DNA of 64,000 nt from NCBI GenBank assembly GCA_947044365.1, contig OX345647.1, positions 6,030,471 through 6,094,470 on the forward strand. The letters are read 5' to 3'. Of this stretch, positions 28,186 through 44,045 are shown piece after piece. How positions within the stretch are numbered: position 1 is the stretch's first letter; every line of letters starts with the position of its first letter. The notes under the pieces are model-generated. The model saw only the letters and a list, made by a program, of their open reading frames with translations, ran no database searches and had not been told where the DNA came from. Both the position numbers and the translations under genes were made by a program. The DNA is from Petrosia ficiformis. Taxonomy: Eukaryota > Porifera > Demospongiae > Haplosclerida > Petrosiidae.

Positions 28186-31100
28186 GATTTACAGCATTTC
28201 GTTTTATAGTATTGGTACATACAACCTCCCACTTGAGCTATAGTAGGACATATTGTGTCACTATCTACACAAGCTGAAATAAATATAAGTTAAACTAATG
28301 GAAAGGAATTAATGATATACTTACAAACATTAATGCATTCAACAGTACAACTGCGTGTTTCATTAGGTAATGTATGTACAGAACAGTATCCATTGTTAAC
28401 TGTGGTTCCGTTTATATGTTGGCAAGATAAACCAGATCGCACTTGTTTACCAGTTCCACAATCTGTATCACACTATAGAAGAGCATTATATCTTCATTTG
28501 GCTGTATAATTACCTATACATACCTTTGACCATTGTGTAACCCAATGGTATTTATCACATGACTCCATTTTACATGATAAAGTTGTTGGTATTTCAGTGT
28601 CACACATTTCATTTGATACTGCTGAATCTACTAAAAAATCCATACAAGTGATATTTCTTGTTTTCTTTCCCTCTCCACACAAAACAGAACAGTCACTCCA
28701 TTCAGTAGTCTTCCATTTATACATTGAGCGGTTAGTAGGAGCCAGGAATGAGTAATGGATAGGTACTACAGTCTGTTCTTTCATATATACCTGTAAATTA
28801 ATGAGGTGGTTGGTACGCCATGATAGGTTTAATAATAACTGACTTGTATTTTCACATCTGAGTGTGTTGGACCAGATGAGTGAAGATATTGTGTGTGATA
28901 ATGTGTTTCTCCATAGTACCACCACACACCTGATAAATATGTGTGTGATCCAGGGACTAATGATGTATTAACATGTATAGTGTTTCCATTGTCTTTGGCA
29001 ACTATTTGTAAGAAAATAATTAATTATGAGGAGTTTGGTTATAGATAGCTTACTAATGGAATTATTTGATTGAGTCACTTCTTCAATCTTAATATCTATT
29101 GAACCTTTAGGTATTGTAATGATATCAACATTATCTGTGTAGGAGGGAAGTACAAGTCACAATCCATGTTTATAGTATAATTACCTGCAGTAGTTTTTGT
29201 GGGTGCATCAGTGCCAGTAATGGGAATACAACTGCTATTATCACCACATAGCACTTTACAACTATCTTCAAATATCAGTGTATCTAATTGGTTATCACAA
29301 CCAATCTAAATGTTGATATATAGCAGTAGTATAGGAGTGACCAGTGTCATATTACCTTAATACAATTTCCATTGATACAAACACCAGGTATAGTATTACT
29401 AGTTAAACATGAAGTTCCATCTTTCACAGGATCTTCTAAAATATAAAATCTATCACTTCCTTCTCTCGTGCAATATAGTTTACAAGGATCAAGTTTAAAC
29501 TTCACTATCTTGTCTATAGTTGAATAATTTACATAATTACATTATAAATTGTTAAAATGTTACATACCTTGATTAACACTTGACCATTTGTAATTATGTA
29601 CACTTCTGAGAGGACCTAAATATGCACACCTTTCATCACGATAATCAGTTGTATTTTGAGAACATTCAACATTATTACAAGTCTGGTAGCGTCGTTTGGC
29701 ACCTACACAGTAATTACCGCCATATTGTGGACTTCAGATAAAGAAGACACCAAGTAATGTATTTAATATTCTATATAACACTTACATGGGAGCATTACAT
29801 TCCCTATCACTATACTGTATTCCAGTACCACATGTCATAGAACATTGACTCCATGGACCCCATTCACCCCATTCTCCGTGTACCACTTCTGAAATCACAG
29901 TTTCATTCTCACAATGACCTTTGTAACATACTCCATTACTCAAATCAGAAAGGATGCAAGGTGAACCAGAAGCAGGAGGTGAATGTTGACTCAGATTACA
30001 TACACTGTCCTCTGAACTACACCAAAGTACACTACAATTCTAAAAATCAATCCAATTATTCTATAATATATTACATGACAATTATTACTGACTGTTTTTT
30101 CACATGATTTTGTATTGTCTCCAAACAACAGTACACACTGATTATCCAGAGAGTATTCTGTTCCTAACAGAGGAACCATTGTGGAATATGCTGTAGTATT
30201 AGGTTTGTTATTTAAACAGGAACTTTGTGATGATCTATTCAATATTGAATCAACAAACTATTATGTATCAATGTCACTTACCTCAAGAAATCTTGTAGTT
30301 GCTGACGGCTACATTCAGACCACAAGTGTGGATTATCAGTCTCTTGAAAACTAGCAGCCATAAGATAGTAATCTGATTCACATGCTACATTATTATCACC
30401 ATCATGATAAATTCCAAGACTAAAATATGATTAATAATAATTGAGTAGTTTAGTTTAATTCTGCAAGTATATATATACCTGTGACCAATTTCATGAGTGA
30501 TAGTAAATGCAGTTGATAATCCAGTATCACGTACAATTACACAGCTTTTTGATGATTTACACATACCTCCATAGTTAGTTAGTCCTGTGTGTTAGTAATT
30601 ATAATAGTTGTTAAGAGTATATAGTTCTTATTGTTCAAACCTAATATCCCACAGTCATTTTCAGATTCACATATTATATGTCTGGTTACTAGAACAGCAA
30701 TATCATGATTATGTACCTCTTTCTCTTGCCATTTACAGAAACTATCTTTTAAACTAATTGCACTATCTCCAGCAGAGACGTGAAGCTATTGAATAAATTA
30801 TTATAAATGATGAATAGAATAGGACATGTAATTCTTACTTCATTTGAGTGAAATATAGTTATGTTAACAAGTGCAACATTAATCAAACTACCAGTTGATG
30901 GATCTCTAAACAGATGTGATACCTATGTAATATCAACATTGAACAGAAATATCACCCACTCAATAGATAGTTTGTAAACACAACTAATTGTATTTTAAGA
31001 GTTTAAAATACAAAACTACTAACTGTGCTCATCAGATCCAACAAGTAAGGTACTAGTCCATTTTCATGATAATTGCTCATGTGTTCATCAGCTACAATAG

Positions 31101-31798
31101 CTACTTCTATTGTATTCTCTGATATAATGTGCTCATGTCTCTTGGAACGTATTGCTGCAATGAATTGATAATCTTCCAATATAATATTTATTATCATTAT
31201 ACCTGTAAAATCTTTTGTGCTACTAATATGTTGTAAAATATGTTTCCACTGTCCATTTATAATCAGGTCATTTTTCATAGTTCTGTCAGGATGTATTCTA
31301 TACGTCTGTGTACCAACAGTCAACAGACCACTCTGTGAAATGAGTAATATAATAGTATGTTAACAATAATTATGATCTCACCATTCCATCACACAGTGAA
31401 AATGTTGTCCAGCCAACCACACTACTATTATCACCTGCCTTGTGTACACTACCAGTGTAGATACAATCTGCAGGAATATTTTGAAGAGAATTCTGTCTAC
31501 CTTTTTCAACATATGCTATCGTTAGATCTTTGATAATCATCGGATCAATTGTCAGGTTCATCAGAATTTGCTCATCATTAATGAAGAGGGAAAACAGTTT
31601 ATTCTCAACATCATCATGTATAATTTCCTCAGGATAAACATCACTAGTTTGATAATCTGTTCATTGAAGATCAATGAATAAAATAATAAATAGAATATAC
31701 TTACCTTCTCTGTATATACTTAATGGTGCTTGGGAACTGGTAGCCCATATACACACAAATATTAATATAGTTACTTCTCTACTCATTGCTTCAATCAT
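28186..31798 (-). CDS. ADAMTS-like secreted metalloprotease
   Basis: Starts MIEAMSREVTILIFVCIWAT, a signal peptide (ATG at 31786 is an alternative start). The prodomain region is followed by a reprolysin catalytic domain with zinc site THEIGHSLGIYHDGD and Met-turn YLMAASF. Downstream are a Cys-rich region and a first thrombospondin type-1 repeat (WGPWSQCSMTCGTGIQ, about 29840-29880). Two more TSP1 repeats are near the C-terminus (TEWSDCSVLCGEGKK at about 28700; WVTQWSKCDTDCGTGKQ at about 28440-28540). The last exon (about 28275-28186) has six cysteines ending KCCKSCS, resembling a PLAC module. This is the ADAMTS layout with few TSP1 repeats; it does not point to one vertebrate subtype. Likely acts on extracellular matrix. 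Many exons; active-site residues are intact. Confidence 0.92.
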
Positions 31799-32814
31799 TA
31801 GTCCAGACTTGGGGTTTATGCACTAGCTATACAATACAACACATTTTATAAGTTAGCTATGTGGTACTTGTTTGGCTTCATCTGACGTTTTATTAGTGAA
31901 TTATGATATATATTATTGTATTACTACAGCAATGGTTAATGATTATTCAATTATTTATGGATAAGTTTCATTTTTAATGGATGGTACTATTACAACAGTA
32001 CAGAGTGCTAGTCCAGACCAACAGGAATGATTGTCGCTGTGAGGGAGGAAAAGTAATATTAACATCCCACACCCTAACACCCTTCTAAAAAAACATTTAG
32101 GGATATAATTCCATATAAGGAAGATGACTATAGTGTATCAGTCTTTAGGCGTCAACCACATTATGTAGTAGTATGTAGGTTGTACCATAACTACATTACA
32201 ACTATGTGGTCCTGTAAAATGTGAATAGTAATAATATTATAAACACTTCATTAACTGATTGAGATAGAATTATAAAACAATAATAATATTATATTGAGTA
32301 TATTCAGAATATTGACTGATGATGAAGACATAAACACTCCCACTAGTGATATAAATAAACATGCTTGTATGTAAACAACAGATGGATTGACCTGCTGTTT
32401 GGCCAAATAATAATGAATGCCTGCCAACACATCAAAACCACAAAAATGATTCCAGATAATTAAATAGCGACATCATGTAGTCTGGATAAAAGTAATTTCA
32501 ATGTATATAGTAATCACAATGAAGCCTACCAGGCCCAGCATTACCCATACTAAATATCTGGTCAAACTACCAGGCCCAGTATTACCCATACTAAATGTCT
32601 GGTCAAACTACCAGGCCCAGCATTACCCAAACTAAATGGTCAAACTACCAGGCCCAGTATTACCTATAAACCAGGCCCTGTATCACCCAGCTGTCTGGTC
32701 AAACTATCAGGCCCAATATTACTCATACTGATTATTTGAGGTCTTGAACTTATATAAATTCAATAATCACACAAAACAGCAAATAATTAATAATAATCAT
32801 AATAATAATAACTG
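31799..32814. other. 1-kb intergenic spacer between ADAMTS-like and CYP4-like genes
   Basis: No supported gene. It includes the 41-bp minisatellite (listed separately) and AT-rich sequence. The ADAMTS promoter should be in its left part. Confidence 0.6.
32528..32735. repeat. 41-bp minisatellite
   Basis: Five imperfect copies of a unit containing ACCAGGCCCAGYATTACCCA, then TACTAAATRTCTGGTCAAACT; spacing is 41, 41 and 37 bp, with later copies degraded. Confidence 0.88.
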
Positions 32815-35412
<2,598 letters not shown>

Positions 35413-35518
35413 GGTGAAAGCAGATCTGGTTCCGGCTAGACGCTCACGTATGGGTGCGGGTGTGGCCTGGACTCGACGAGACTAATAAATAGCACGTGTT
35501 GTAAACTTGTAATAAAAC
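35413..35518. promoter_or_regulatory. bidirectional promoter CYP4-like / EXOSC10 with E-box
   Basis: 106 bp between divergent ATGs, locally GC-richer than its surroundings, with CACGTG at 35493-35498. Confidence 0.5.
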
Positions 35519-38500
35519 ATGGATTCATTTTTCCTGTCAAATTACTCAAATCTGGAAGAATATTCTAAAGTTAGTATTTAAGAATATTATAATAAATGTT
35601 ATTAGTTTATATTACAGGATCTGTTAAAGGAAGCTGTGAAGACTACTAAAAAGAGTAGTTCATTACCACTATCTGGTGACGAGTTTGAGTATTATTCTAG
35701 TTTCACTGGGTTTAAAATATTTTCATCAAGAGTAGGTTCTAGAATTAACAAACTGTAAGAGTAATATTATTCAATTGATCAATAATTTATCTATCCTTCC
35801 CTTTAGAATTGGTAAATTACTTCGATTTGAACAGGTTCCAGTCACATGGTTGTCATGTGATCATGATGTTCAGTCTACTAGAGAAGAGATAGAAGAACAG
35901 TTTGAAGTGTTAGTGGAAGCAAATGACATTTTACTGGAGAAAGTAGTGAATAACAGATAATAATAATTAATAAACATTTATTATTATTATTATGTTAAGG
36001 GTACTCTATTAGATGAAACTTCCAATCCAAAACAAAAAGAAATGCCAGATGTTCCCACAAGTCAAGTTGGAGAGACTCAAATAGCCTCATGGAATAAGAA
36101 AAAGGTTTGAATAGATTGTATGTAATTACATATAATGTTGAGTATCATATTCCAGGATGTATTTAATACTCAACACTTAAAGAGTACAAACATTCCTAGA
36201 CCTCAAGCAAAGTTCAAAGATATGATAGACAATAGTTCATCCCAGTTCATTCCTATACTGTATAGTAAACCTAATCAAATAGAATCATTACCTGAAGGTA
36301 GTAATACATTGTTCATTTGTACTTTTAGAATAGCATCGCGTTTTTTTTTAGTGTTTCATAAACTGCAGGCACCAACTTCTTTACAAGCCCTAATTGAGAA
36401 TGCAAAAGAGTGGACTAAATCAAATGAAAGGTAAGTTTTTATTTGTGTACAATAATTATTGTTATGTGTTTTATTGTATGTAGGTGTGTACATCCTTATC
36501 TTTATGAAATACAACAGTTTGAACCACCACCAAACCAACTTACAATCATAGAGCCGCAGGTATAATATTATTACTTATGATATAGTGTTTCATAATAGAC
36601 AAATAGATGGCTAATAGCCTTGAAGACACTCCATTAATAATGATAAGTAGTTTTGAGCAACTACAAGAATTAGTTACCGAACTTCTAACTGTCAGTGAAA
36701 TTGCTGTTGATTTAGAGGTAATTTTAGTAAATTTATTACATTAAATTAGTATTGTTTTGTGATAGGCTCACTCGTATAGGTCATTTCAAGGCTTTGTATG
36801 TCTCATGCAAGTGTCAACAAGAAAGTCTGACTATATTATTGATACTTTAGAATTGAGACAACACATGCAATGTTTGAATGTAGTGTTCACCAATCCTAAT
36901 ATTGTCAAAGTAATGTTCATTGATTTCTATTGTTTTGTTATTGTAATTATACTAATAGGTAATGCATGGAGCTGACTGGGATATAACATGGCTACAAAGA
37001 GATTTTGGTATATATGTTGTAAATCTGTTTGATACTGGTCAAGCCAGTCGTGTTTTGGATCTACCACGATATTCTTTAGCTTTCTTATTAAACTTTTGTT
37101 GTAGTATTCAAGTTGATAAACAATATCAATTAGCTGACTGGAGAATAAGGTGAGATGAGATTAGTAATATTATAATAGATTATAAATGTATTTCTATTTA
37201 GACCACTTCCTCCAGATATGGTGAAGTATGCTCGTGAAGATACTCATTATCTATTATATATTTATGACAGAATGAGAAATGAACTCCTTCGCAGAAGTAA
37301 TAGTCAGAATAATGTATTATATAGTGTTATGAATAGGAGTAAAGAAATATGTATGAAGATATATGATAAACCAATATACAAGAAAAATGATTATTTGAAG
37401 TTATGCAAGAAGTTTAGAAAACCCCTGAATGCTCAACAGGTGTGTTATTATAATTATAGAATTTTGTTGACTTGTTTCCTTTAGCTTCATTGTTTAAATC
37501 TTTTGTATGAATGGAGAGATCATTTAGCTAGACAAGAAGATGAGAGTGTAGGATATGTATTACCTAATCACATGCTATTTCAGGTATTGTATATGTGCTA
37601 CTATCATTATAAAGTATTAAAGGCTTTCTAGATATCTGAAAATCTTCCTCGTGAGCCACAAGGTATATTGGCATGTTGTAATCCTGTGCCAACTCTATTG
37701 AGACAACAGTTAAATGAAGTGCATAGGCTTATACAAAGAGCTAGAGAATTTTCGGACACTGTATGATGAGATTTAATTGTTTTGTTGTTTTATTATTAAT
37801 TTATTGTAGCATCAGAGTACGTCACAACACTCTATGGATGTTAGTTCAGGTAAACAATACTTTAATATTTATTAATAAATATTATAACACATGAATAGAG
37901 ATATATGAAAGTACTATGGAATCATTTCATTTCTCTGATATAAAACAAACACCATCTGGTCCTCCTGTTGTTGCAGCAACACCAACAGTGCTTGCAATTG
38001 GGGTTGGTATATATTTTATTTATAATAAAATTGTTATTACAATAATAATTATAGGATGTTTGTAAATACACCCCTCAACACATTAAATCAAATCTTGACA
38101 GATCACAAATGAAGTTTACAAATTTAATATCAATGGTGTGTGTAGTTAATATTGGTTTGTATACAACTAATAATAGTGTATCGCAATATTAGTTTATGCC
38201 TGTTCATTCTATTTCTGGTGATGACCTTACAAAAAGAACAAAAGTTTCAAAACCAATGAGGTAATTAATGAAAACTCTTTAATTAACTTGTTATTACTTT
38301 ATAATTAGTTCAGTAGTGCTAGCAATAGATGATACATCACATGATCATGATGTGGTTCTTTCAACAAAACCTCAGAAGAGAAAGATGTCTCTACGAGACA
38401 AGGTATATATATCCTGTTAGTAATAATAATAATGAATTACAAAACAGGTAGAAGAAAAATCAAAGAAACCATGTCCTCCATCAGATGATAAATTTACACC

Positions 38501-38747
38501 ATTTGAATACAGTGCTGTTGAATTCTCGTCAGTAACCAATAGTAAGTAAAGGCATTTTAGTACTCGTATTTCAACTAGTACTTGTTAAGGTCCAAAGTGT
38601 GGGATCAAAATATTTTCTCAGAGTGACAGTACTGACATGAAGTCATCTCAGAGGTCAAAAGTGAAGTTGAAGTCTAACAAATCTAGTACTTCCACAAGGA
38701 AACAATGGAACAGACAAAGTCAACAAAATTGGCCAAAGAAAGACTAA
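35519..38747 (+). CDS. EXOSC10: exosome 3'-5' exonuclease Rrp6
   Basis: Nuclear exosome catalytic subunit of the RNase D (DEDD-Y) type. Start [17 protein letters not shown], then the N-terminal PMC2NT region ([18 protein letters not shown]). The exonuclease shows Exo [21 protein letters not shown], Exo [59 protein letters not shown] and Exo [18 protein letters not shown], so the D, E, D, D and Y positions are all present. The HRDC domain follows ([50 protein letters not shown]). The C-terminal part is Lys/Ser-rich and shorter than in vertebrates, ending [11 protein letters not shown]. About 17 exons. It converges on ATP synthase delta with 53 bp between stops. Confidence 0.96.
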
Positions 38748-38800
38748 TAATGATAACACTATATATAATGATAATTATAATATTAATGTTTCTAAGTTCT

Positions 38801-39493
38801 TCAACTCTCAAGTGCTTTAACCAGTGCTTCATAAAGGTCTAAACCAATCTGAGCTTCTGCCTTTGATTGTTCGTTACTTGCTGATGCAAGTTGTTGTTGA
38901 CTTGCTTCAAGTCCTTGACGAGCAGTCTAGTTTATACAAAAATGTTATGATATATATATATAGACTAATTATAAACCTGAAGGTCTAGTTCTTCCAGTGG
39001 AAATGCTTCTTCTGCTAGTATTTGGACTGAACTGTCACTATTAACAGTAACTGATCCACTACTTACTAAATGTAATATAAATTGTGATCCAATTAAAAAA
39101 AAAGTATATATATATATTATAAATATATATATAGTAAATATAACAGATCAACATTTATATATATATATTTAGTTTTATTACTTACCAAAAAATTTAGTTA
39201 TCTTATCAGATTCATACACGTTGACTACACCAGGCTTTAATACTGCTATTGAGGGCACATGATTTGGCAAAATACCAAAACTACCTGTTGTTGAAGGAAC
39301 ATCAACTTGCTTTACAAGTACATCACTGTACAAAGCCTGCAATGTATATTATTATTGACATTACATGTGGGAAATTCCATACTTTATTTGGAGAAGCAAA
39401 TGTCAAAGGGAGGCCTTCTCCATTAGAATATGCCCTTCTTGCATGGGACCATATTTTGCTTCTCAGAATACCACCCAAGAGTCTAGCAGCCAT
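38801..39493 (-). CDS. ATP5F1D: mitochondrial ATP synthase delta subunit
   Basis: Central-stalk subunit of F1 (bacterial epsilon homologue). Four exons. The N-terminus MAARLLGGILRSKIWSHARR is a mitochondrial presequence. The mature part reads LPLTFASPNKALYSD, VKQVDVPSTTGSFGILPNHV, PSIAVLKPGVVNVYE, KFFVSSGSVTVNSDSSVQIL and AEEAFPLEELD, then a C-terminal helix ending EALVKALES. This matches ATP5F1D along its length (about 160 aa). The start codon is 74 bp from that of CENP-C on the other strand. Confidence 0.96.
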
Positions 39494-39567
39494 TTTAAAC
39501 TATGATCACTTCTGCGCATGCGCAGAAATATAAGCTTGATTTGAATAATTTCATAGGCGGCAACAAA
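39494..39567. promoter_or_regulatory. bidirectional promoter ATP5F1D / CENP-C with NRF-1-like palindrome
   Basis: TGCGCATGCGCA at 39513-39524, in a 74-bp gap. ATP synthase genes are classic NRF-1 targets in vertebrates (established knowledge), which fits the motif here. Confidence 0.75.
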
Positions 39568-41749
39568 ATGACTGGGAAGGGAGGGTATGTTGGTAATGTT
39601 GCACTATTGTATGGGTGAGTGAAATTGTGAAAATATATCTTTAAATTACATGTTAATTATGTAATTATTCAGGGTTGACTGTGGGGAACGAAAGTCCTTG
39701 ACTGGAGTTGATGATACGCTAAAAGATTACTTTGACATTCAAAAGGAATATGACGATGGTAGAAATATTATTGTGTATAATGATATAATGTATATCAATA
39801 ATATTTTTAATGTATTGTATATTCACTCATAGATTCTGAGTGTGTTGATGATATTGAACAAGAGTTTTTGAAGGTTATTCAGAGAGCACATCAATCTGTT
39901 AGGTGATATGATAAGTTATGATTTACTCAAATTTTCAGCCGCATTTAGGAATGAAAGTGAGTTACACAAGTCTTTACATAAAGAAGAGGAATTTGAAACC
40001 GTGGAAGTCAATACCAATGAAAAAGATGTTGGTAAATACTTAACAGAAATAAATAATAAAAAATAGTAATTATTGTGAAGTTACTCTCATATGACACAGA
40101 TTTACAGGACATGTCACCAGAGGACCTTACCGTACCAGATGAAGTACCTCCTACTAGGTATATATATAGCAACTTACTATATAATTATGTACACATAATT
40201 TATCTACTGAATTAGGTTAAATTTCAGTAACTGCACAAACTTGGATGATTCATCTCATGAGGATGACAATGAACTATGTCACCAAACATTATTAGCTGAG
40301 AATGGTAATGAATCACTTGACAACTCATTGATTGAAAAAGATGATTCAACTAGATTTGTTGGGCTAACACGTCTCACACAACTTGATTTAACACACAATT
40401 GTGATGATTCTAATGATCAAACAAAGATTATAGAAGGACTTCCTGTTAATTTATCAGACACTGCCTTTTCTATACGTTCATGTATTTCAGAAAAGACACA
40501 AAGTAAACAGAAGAAAAAGAGAAAATTGCAACACAATTACGAGAAATATGATGATTCTCATGATGAAACTGAGATTATAGAAAGCCCTCCTGTTAATATA
40601 ACAGACACTGCTGTTTCTGTACTGTCACAAGTTTCAGACACTTCAGAGAAAATGAAAAAGTCTTCTAGTAAGCAAAAGAGAAGGAGAAAATTATTATGTC
40701 CACCAGCTATTAAGAAACATTATAGTAAAAATAAATCCAGTGTTGTTAGAGAATATGAAGTAAAGCTTCATGATTATACCGATGAGGATAGTGATGAAGG
40801 TATAGTATGTATTTATAATAATAGTGTTTTTATATTGGTATTTATACTATAGACTATATTGTTGAAATGGGAGGAAGGAAATATCATCGTATACCTGTGG
40901 AAAAACGTACTGAATTTACACCTGGTGTGAGGAGGAGTAAACGCACAAGAATACAGACACTTGATCCTACTCAATATATACAATATGATCATTACTGGGG
41001 AAAGACTCCAATGAAAAGGCTAGGTAATTAGTACATGGTTATTAATGGTGTATATTATTATGTTGGCAGGAGCTGAAGCTCAGTACATAATGAAACCAGT
41101 AGAAGTAAAACAAACAAAATCAGTGAAACAAAGGCTTGTTACTGAACAAGTAATGTATTTTTTGTAATAAATAATAATTTAATTTAAATTTCCACAGGAA
41201 GAACATTTCATTCCATTGCAAGATTCCGTTAGTGGAGACACTATTGATCATAGAATTGGTATGCTCATAGTGATTATGATAATTTATAATTACACATTGT
41301 CCCATAGCTATTCCTTTATCATTGACCACACCTACTAATGTCAGAGGTGAAGATATATCTCCTGGAGATGATGTCATCATTCATAAATTTATGGCAGAGA
41401 AAAAATTCAATAGTGGTTATATATCTTTTAAAAGATTTTCTGAAAAGTCCAGATCACGTACTGGAAATAACTACATGGTGAGTTCATCAGTGACAAAAAT
41501 TAATATAATGTTCTTTCTGGATATACATACAGACATTCTTTGTAATCAAAGGAAAACTTGTTGTTATTATTAATGGTCACGAGATACCAGTTTCAGCAAA
41601 TACTTTCGTTAATATTCCTCCAAGTTAGTTGGTTCACACAATGAACATTATAAATATAATAATTAATCATTTCAGATACAGTTTACAGCATCACGAACAC
41701 AACAAAGACACAAGCAGATGTATTCTATACTATCCTTAAGAGTATTTAG
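39568..41749 (+). CDS. CENPC: CENP-C-like centromere protein
   Basis: Kinetochore scaffold that binds CENP-A nucleosomes. The N-terminal half is acidic and Ser-rich with little conservation. A long exon (about 40215-40800) contains duplicated segments (DDSxDxTxIIExxPVN twice) and Lys/Arg clusters (KQKKKRK, KQKRRRK). The CENP-C motif begins GVRRSKRTRIQ at about 40925 and is followed by a delayed Tyr-Trp (YDHYWG). The C-terminal cupin dimerisation domain reads SPGDDVIIHKF, TFFVIKGKLVVIINGHEIPV, NTFVNIPPNTVYSI and ADVFYTILKS. Start MTGKGGYVGNVALLYG; about ten exons. The overall architecture supports CENP-C, although the motif spacing is longer than usual (see findings). Confidence 0.87.
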
Positions 41750-41812
41750 TGATATTATTGGTCTGCATTTTGAGTTACTATGATTTAGTATTGTTGCTAC
41801 AAGTTACACATA

Positions 41813-42327
41813 TCATTTCATATCCATGCTTGTTGTCTGTTGAAATTGTTCTCTTTTCTTGGTATATAAATGCCAGTGTAGTAATTGTTGTTCATCAGTA
41901 AATTTGCAACAAGCAGCATTAACAAGTTCTCTTCTAAATTGTTCATATTGAAGAAGTTCCAGGAAGTGGAGACATTGTGGATATCTGAATAGTTCATAAT
42001 TATACTAATTACTAACATGCACACATTATACACTCAACTTCAAAAAGGCTGCATATTCTTGTTGTTTCCAGTACTGAAGATAGTGTAAATAGTTTATAAA
42101 ATTCTTGTCCTTTAAGAACCCTCTCTGAGCTAAAACTAAAGTATACATAATTATGTATGTATAATAATAACTATTATCTAGTCTTACAATTAAGATAATG
42201 TGGATTTGACAAACATTGCACAAATTCTAGTTCAATTTGAAATCTAATTTTCTCCTGATCTTCTGATTCTCCTATTCAAAAAGAAAGACTTATTATAATT
42301 ATACTAAAAAAACTCATTACCAGTCAT
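41813..42327 (-). CDS. MED31: Mediator subunit 31
   Basis: Small Mediator middle-module subunit (Soh1) for RNA polymerase II transcription. Four exons give FQIELEFVQCLSNPHYLNF, LAQRGFLKDKNFINYLHYLQ, YWKQQEYAAFLKYPQCLHFL, ELLQYEQFRRELVNAACCKF and TDEQQLLHWHLYTKKREQFQ. The match to MED31 is nearly continuous. The N-terminus is MTGESEDQEKIR and the protein ends SMDMK; length about 119 aa, normal for the family. It lies convergent with CENP-C (63 bp between stops) and divergent from NIPSNAP (54 bp between starts), the tightest head-to-head pair in the window. Confidence 0.97.
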
Positions 42328-42381
42328 AGTATAAGTAGATCACATGATCAAAAAAATAAACAGCCACTCCCAGAAATAGAA
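42328..42381. promoter_or_regulatory. 54-bp bidirectional promoter MED31 / NIPSNAP
   Basis: Includes TCACATGATCA; neither NRF-1 palindrome nor CACGTG is present. All core elements for both genes must lie here or in their 5' coding regions. Confidence 0.4.
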
Positions 42382-43614
42382 ATGTCTGTGATTATGAGGA
42401 GAGTACTACCAGGAGCCAGACTAAGAAGTTCCAAGACTTGTCTCCATTTGAGTAGGAGCTTATTTGGCTCACCTAAACAATGGAAGAAGGAATCACAGAG
42501 TAAAGTATTAGGTGATGTCTCATCTCAGGTGTTCGAATTACAAGGTTTTATTATTTTGTAGTTTAGTTATATTAATTGTGTCACTTTGTTGACCATTGTA
42601 ATAAATAATTATGTTTATAACAATGCAGTACATACTGTGAAGCCAGAATACACAGAGCAATATCTCCAAACGGCGTAAGTTATTTCATTTGTAAAATAAT
42701 AATTTACTGTTTTTAATAGTGAGGAGAATATGATGTCAGTATCTAGCAGAAGTGATATACCTCTTGAACTGGTTGGAAGTTGGACAACTGAGATTGGATC
42801 AAATTTAGATCAGTCAAGTTAGCAGATTTCTTGTGCTTATAATTTAAATAACTTACTGTGATATGTTTAGTTCATTTATGGAGATATAAAGGAGGCTACT
42901 CTACAATGGATGAAGTGCTAGGCAAACTAAAGAATGATAAAGTAATGTACATGCTCCTATAATTTCATTGAAGTTATGTTTCTTTCTTGTGTAGTTGTGG
43001 GAGAAATATCAATATGATTTAAAACAGCAGATAACAGCACGCAGTAATCAAGTGCTGGTTGCTTTTACTTTCTGGGATCCTACAGCACTTGAGCTGAAGT
43101 CTCCACGAGGGTTGTACGAGTTAAGGACATATACTCTGAAGGTTAGGCTGATATTGACGTATATTTACTCTATTGTATTTTATACTAGCCTGGAGGACTG
43201 ATTGAATGGGGACACATGTGGTAAGTACAGTTACACACATTTTACATTAAAATACGCAATATATGTAGGATGCAAGGAATTAAATATCGTAAGAAAGAAG
43301 AAGCAGTTGGGGGTTGGTTTTCTCAAATTGGTGAAATGCATGTTGTACATCACTTGTGGGGTAGGATGTTCAATTACTTTTTATCCCGTGTAGTTGATGA
43401 TATTTTTTTGCAGCTTATAAAAATCATGTTGATCGCCATGAAACACGTCAAGCTGCTTGGGAAATGCCAGGATGGGATGAGTGTGTTCTACGAACTGGTA
43501 AGTAGTTTATTGTCTCTTTATAAAGTTTTGTCATTCATTTTAATTCTAGTTCCACTAATACGTCACATGGAAGCTAGAATAATGACACCAACAGTATTTT
43601 CTCCTTTGCAGTAA
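42382..43614 (+). CDS. NIPSNAP: NIPSNAP family mitochondrial protein
   Basis: Matrix/outer-membrane-associated protein linked in vertebrates to mitophagy signalling. The N-terminus (MSVIMRRVLPGARLRSSKTC) is basic and presequence-like. The family core follows: GLYELRTYTLKPGGLIEWGH, IKYRKKEEAVGGWFSQIGEM, HVVHHLWAYKNHVDRHETRQ, AAWEMPGWDECVLRT and the C-terminus VPLIRHMEARIMTPTVFSPL. This equals the NIPSNAP1/2 C-terminal domain almost residue for residue. About eight exons. Two spliced exons meet within LWAYK. No oddity seen. Confidence 0.95.
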
Positions 43615-43985
43615 CACTAAAATGATAAATTATATAATATTATATAACTCTATAATAATAAATAATTATTAATAATAATCATTAATTATAATTAGCCACG
43701 CCCACGAGGCTGGTAATGTACTATGTGGCCATTGTACAAACTGTGTTTATATTATGAAGTAAGTTAATTTGATATTGATTTCTCTTGTCTGTTTAACATG
43801 TAAATTTACAATAGAGCTTATGCTATATATAGCATGAGAAAATATTCTGAAGATCTTACTGAATTACAAAATGGCAGCTGTATATAGAATCATCAGAGTC
43901 CAGACATCGAATGGCACTGCATCAAATAAGGGTAATTGTGTAGTATTTGTAACAACATATCATTATGTTTTTCATTTGCTAGAGA
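43615..43985. other. intergenic, no supported gene
   Basis: AT-rich. It holds an acceptor-like ACAATAG with a short open stretch (AYAIYSMRKYSEDLTEL), which may be decayed exon sequence of the following CREB3-like gene. Support is weak. Confidence 0.4.
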
Positions 43986-44045
43986 GTGAATCTTTCCCAC
44001 CATATCGACAACCAAAACATGCATGCTGTTTGTGCTACATGAACT

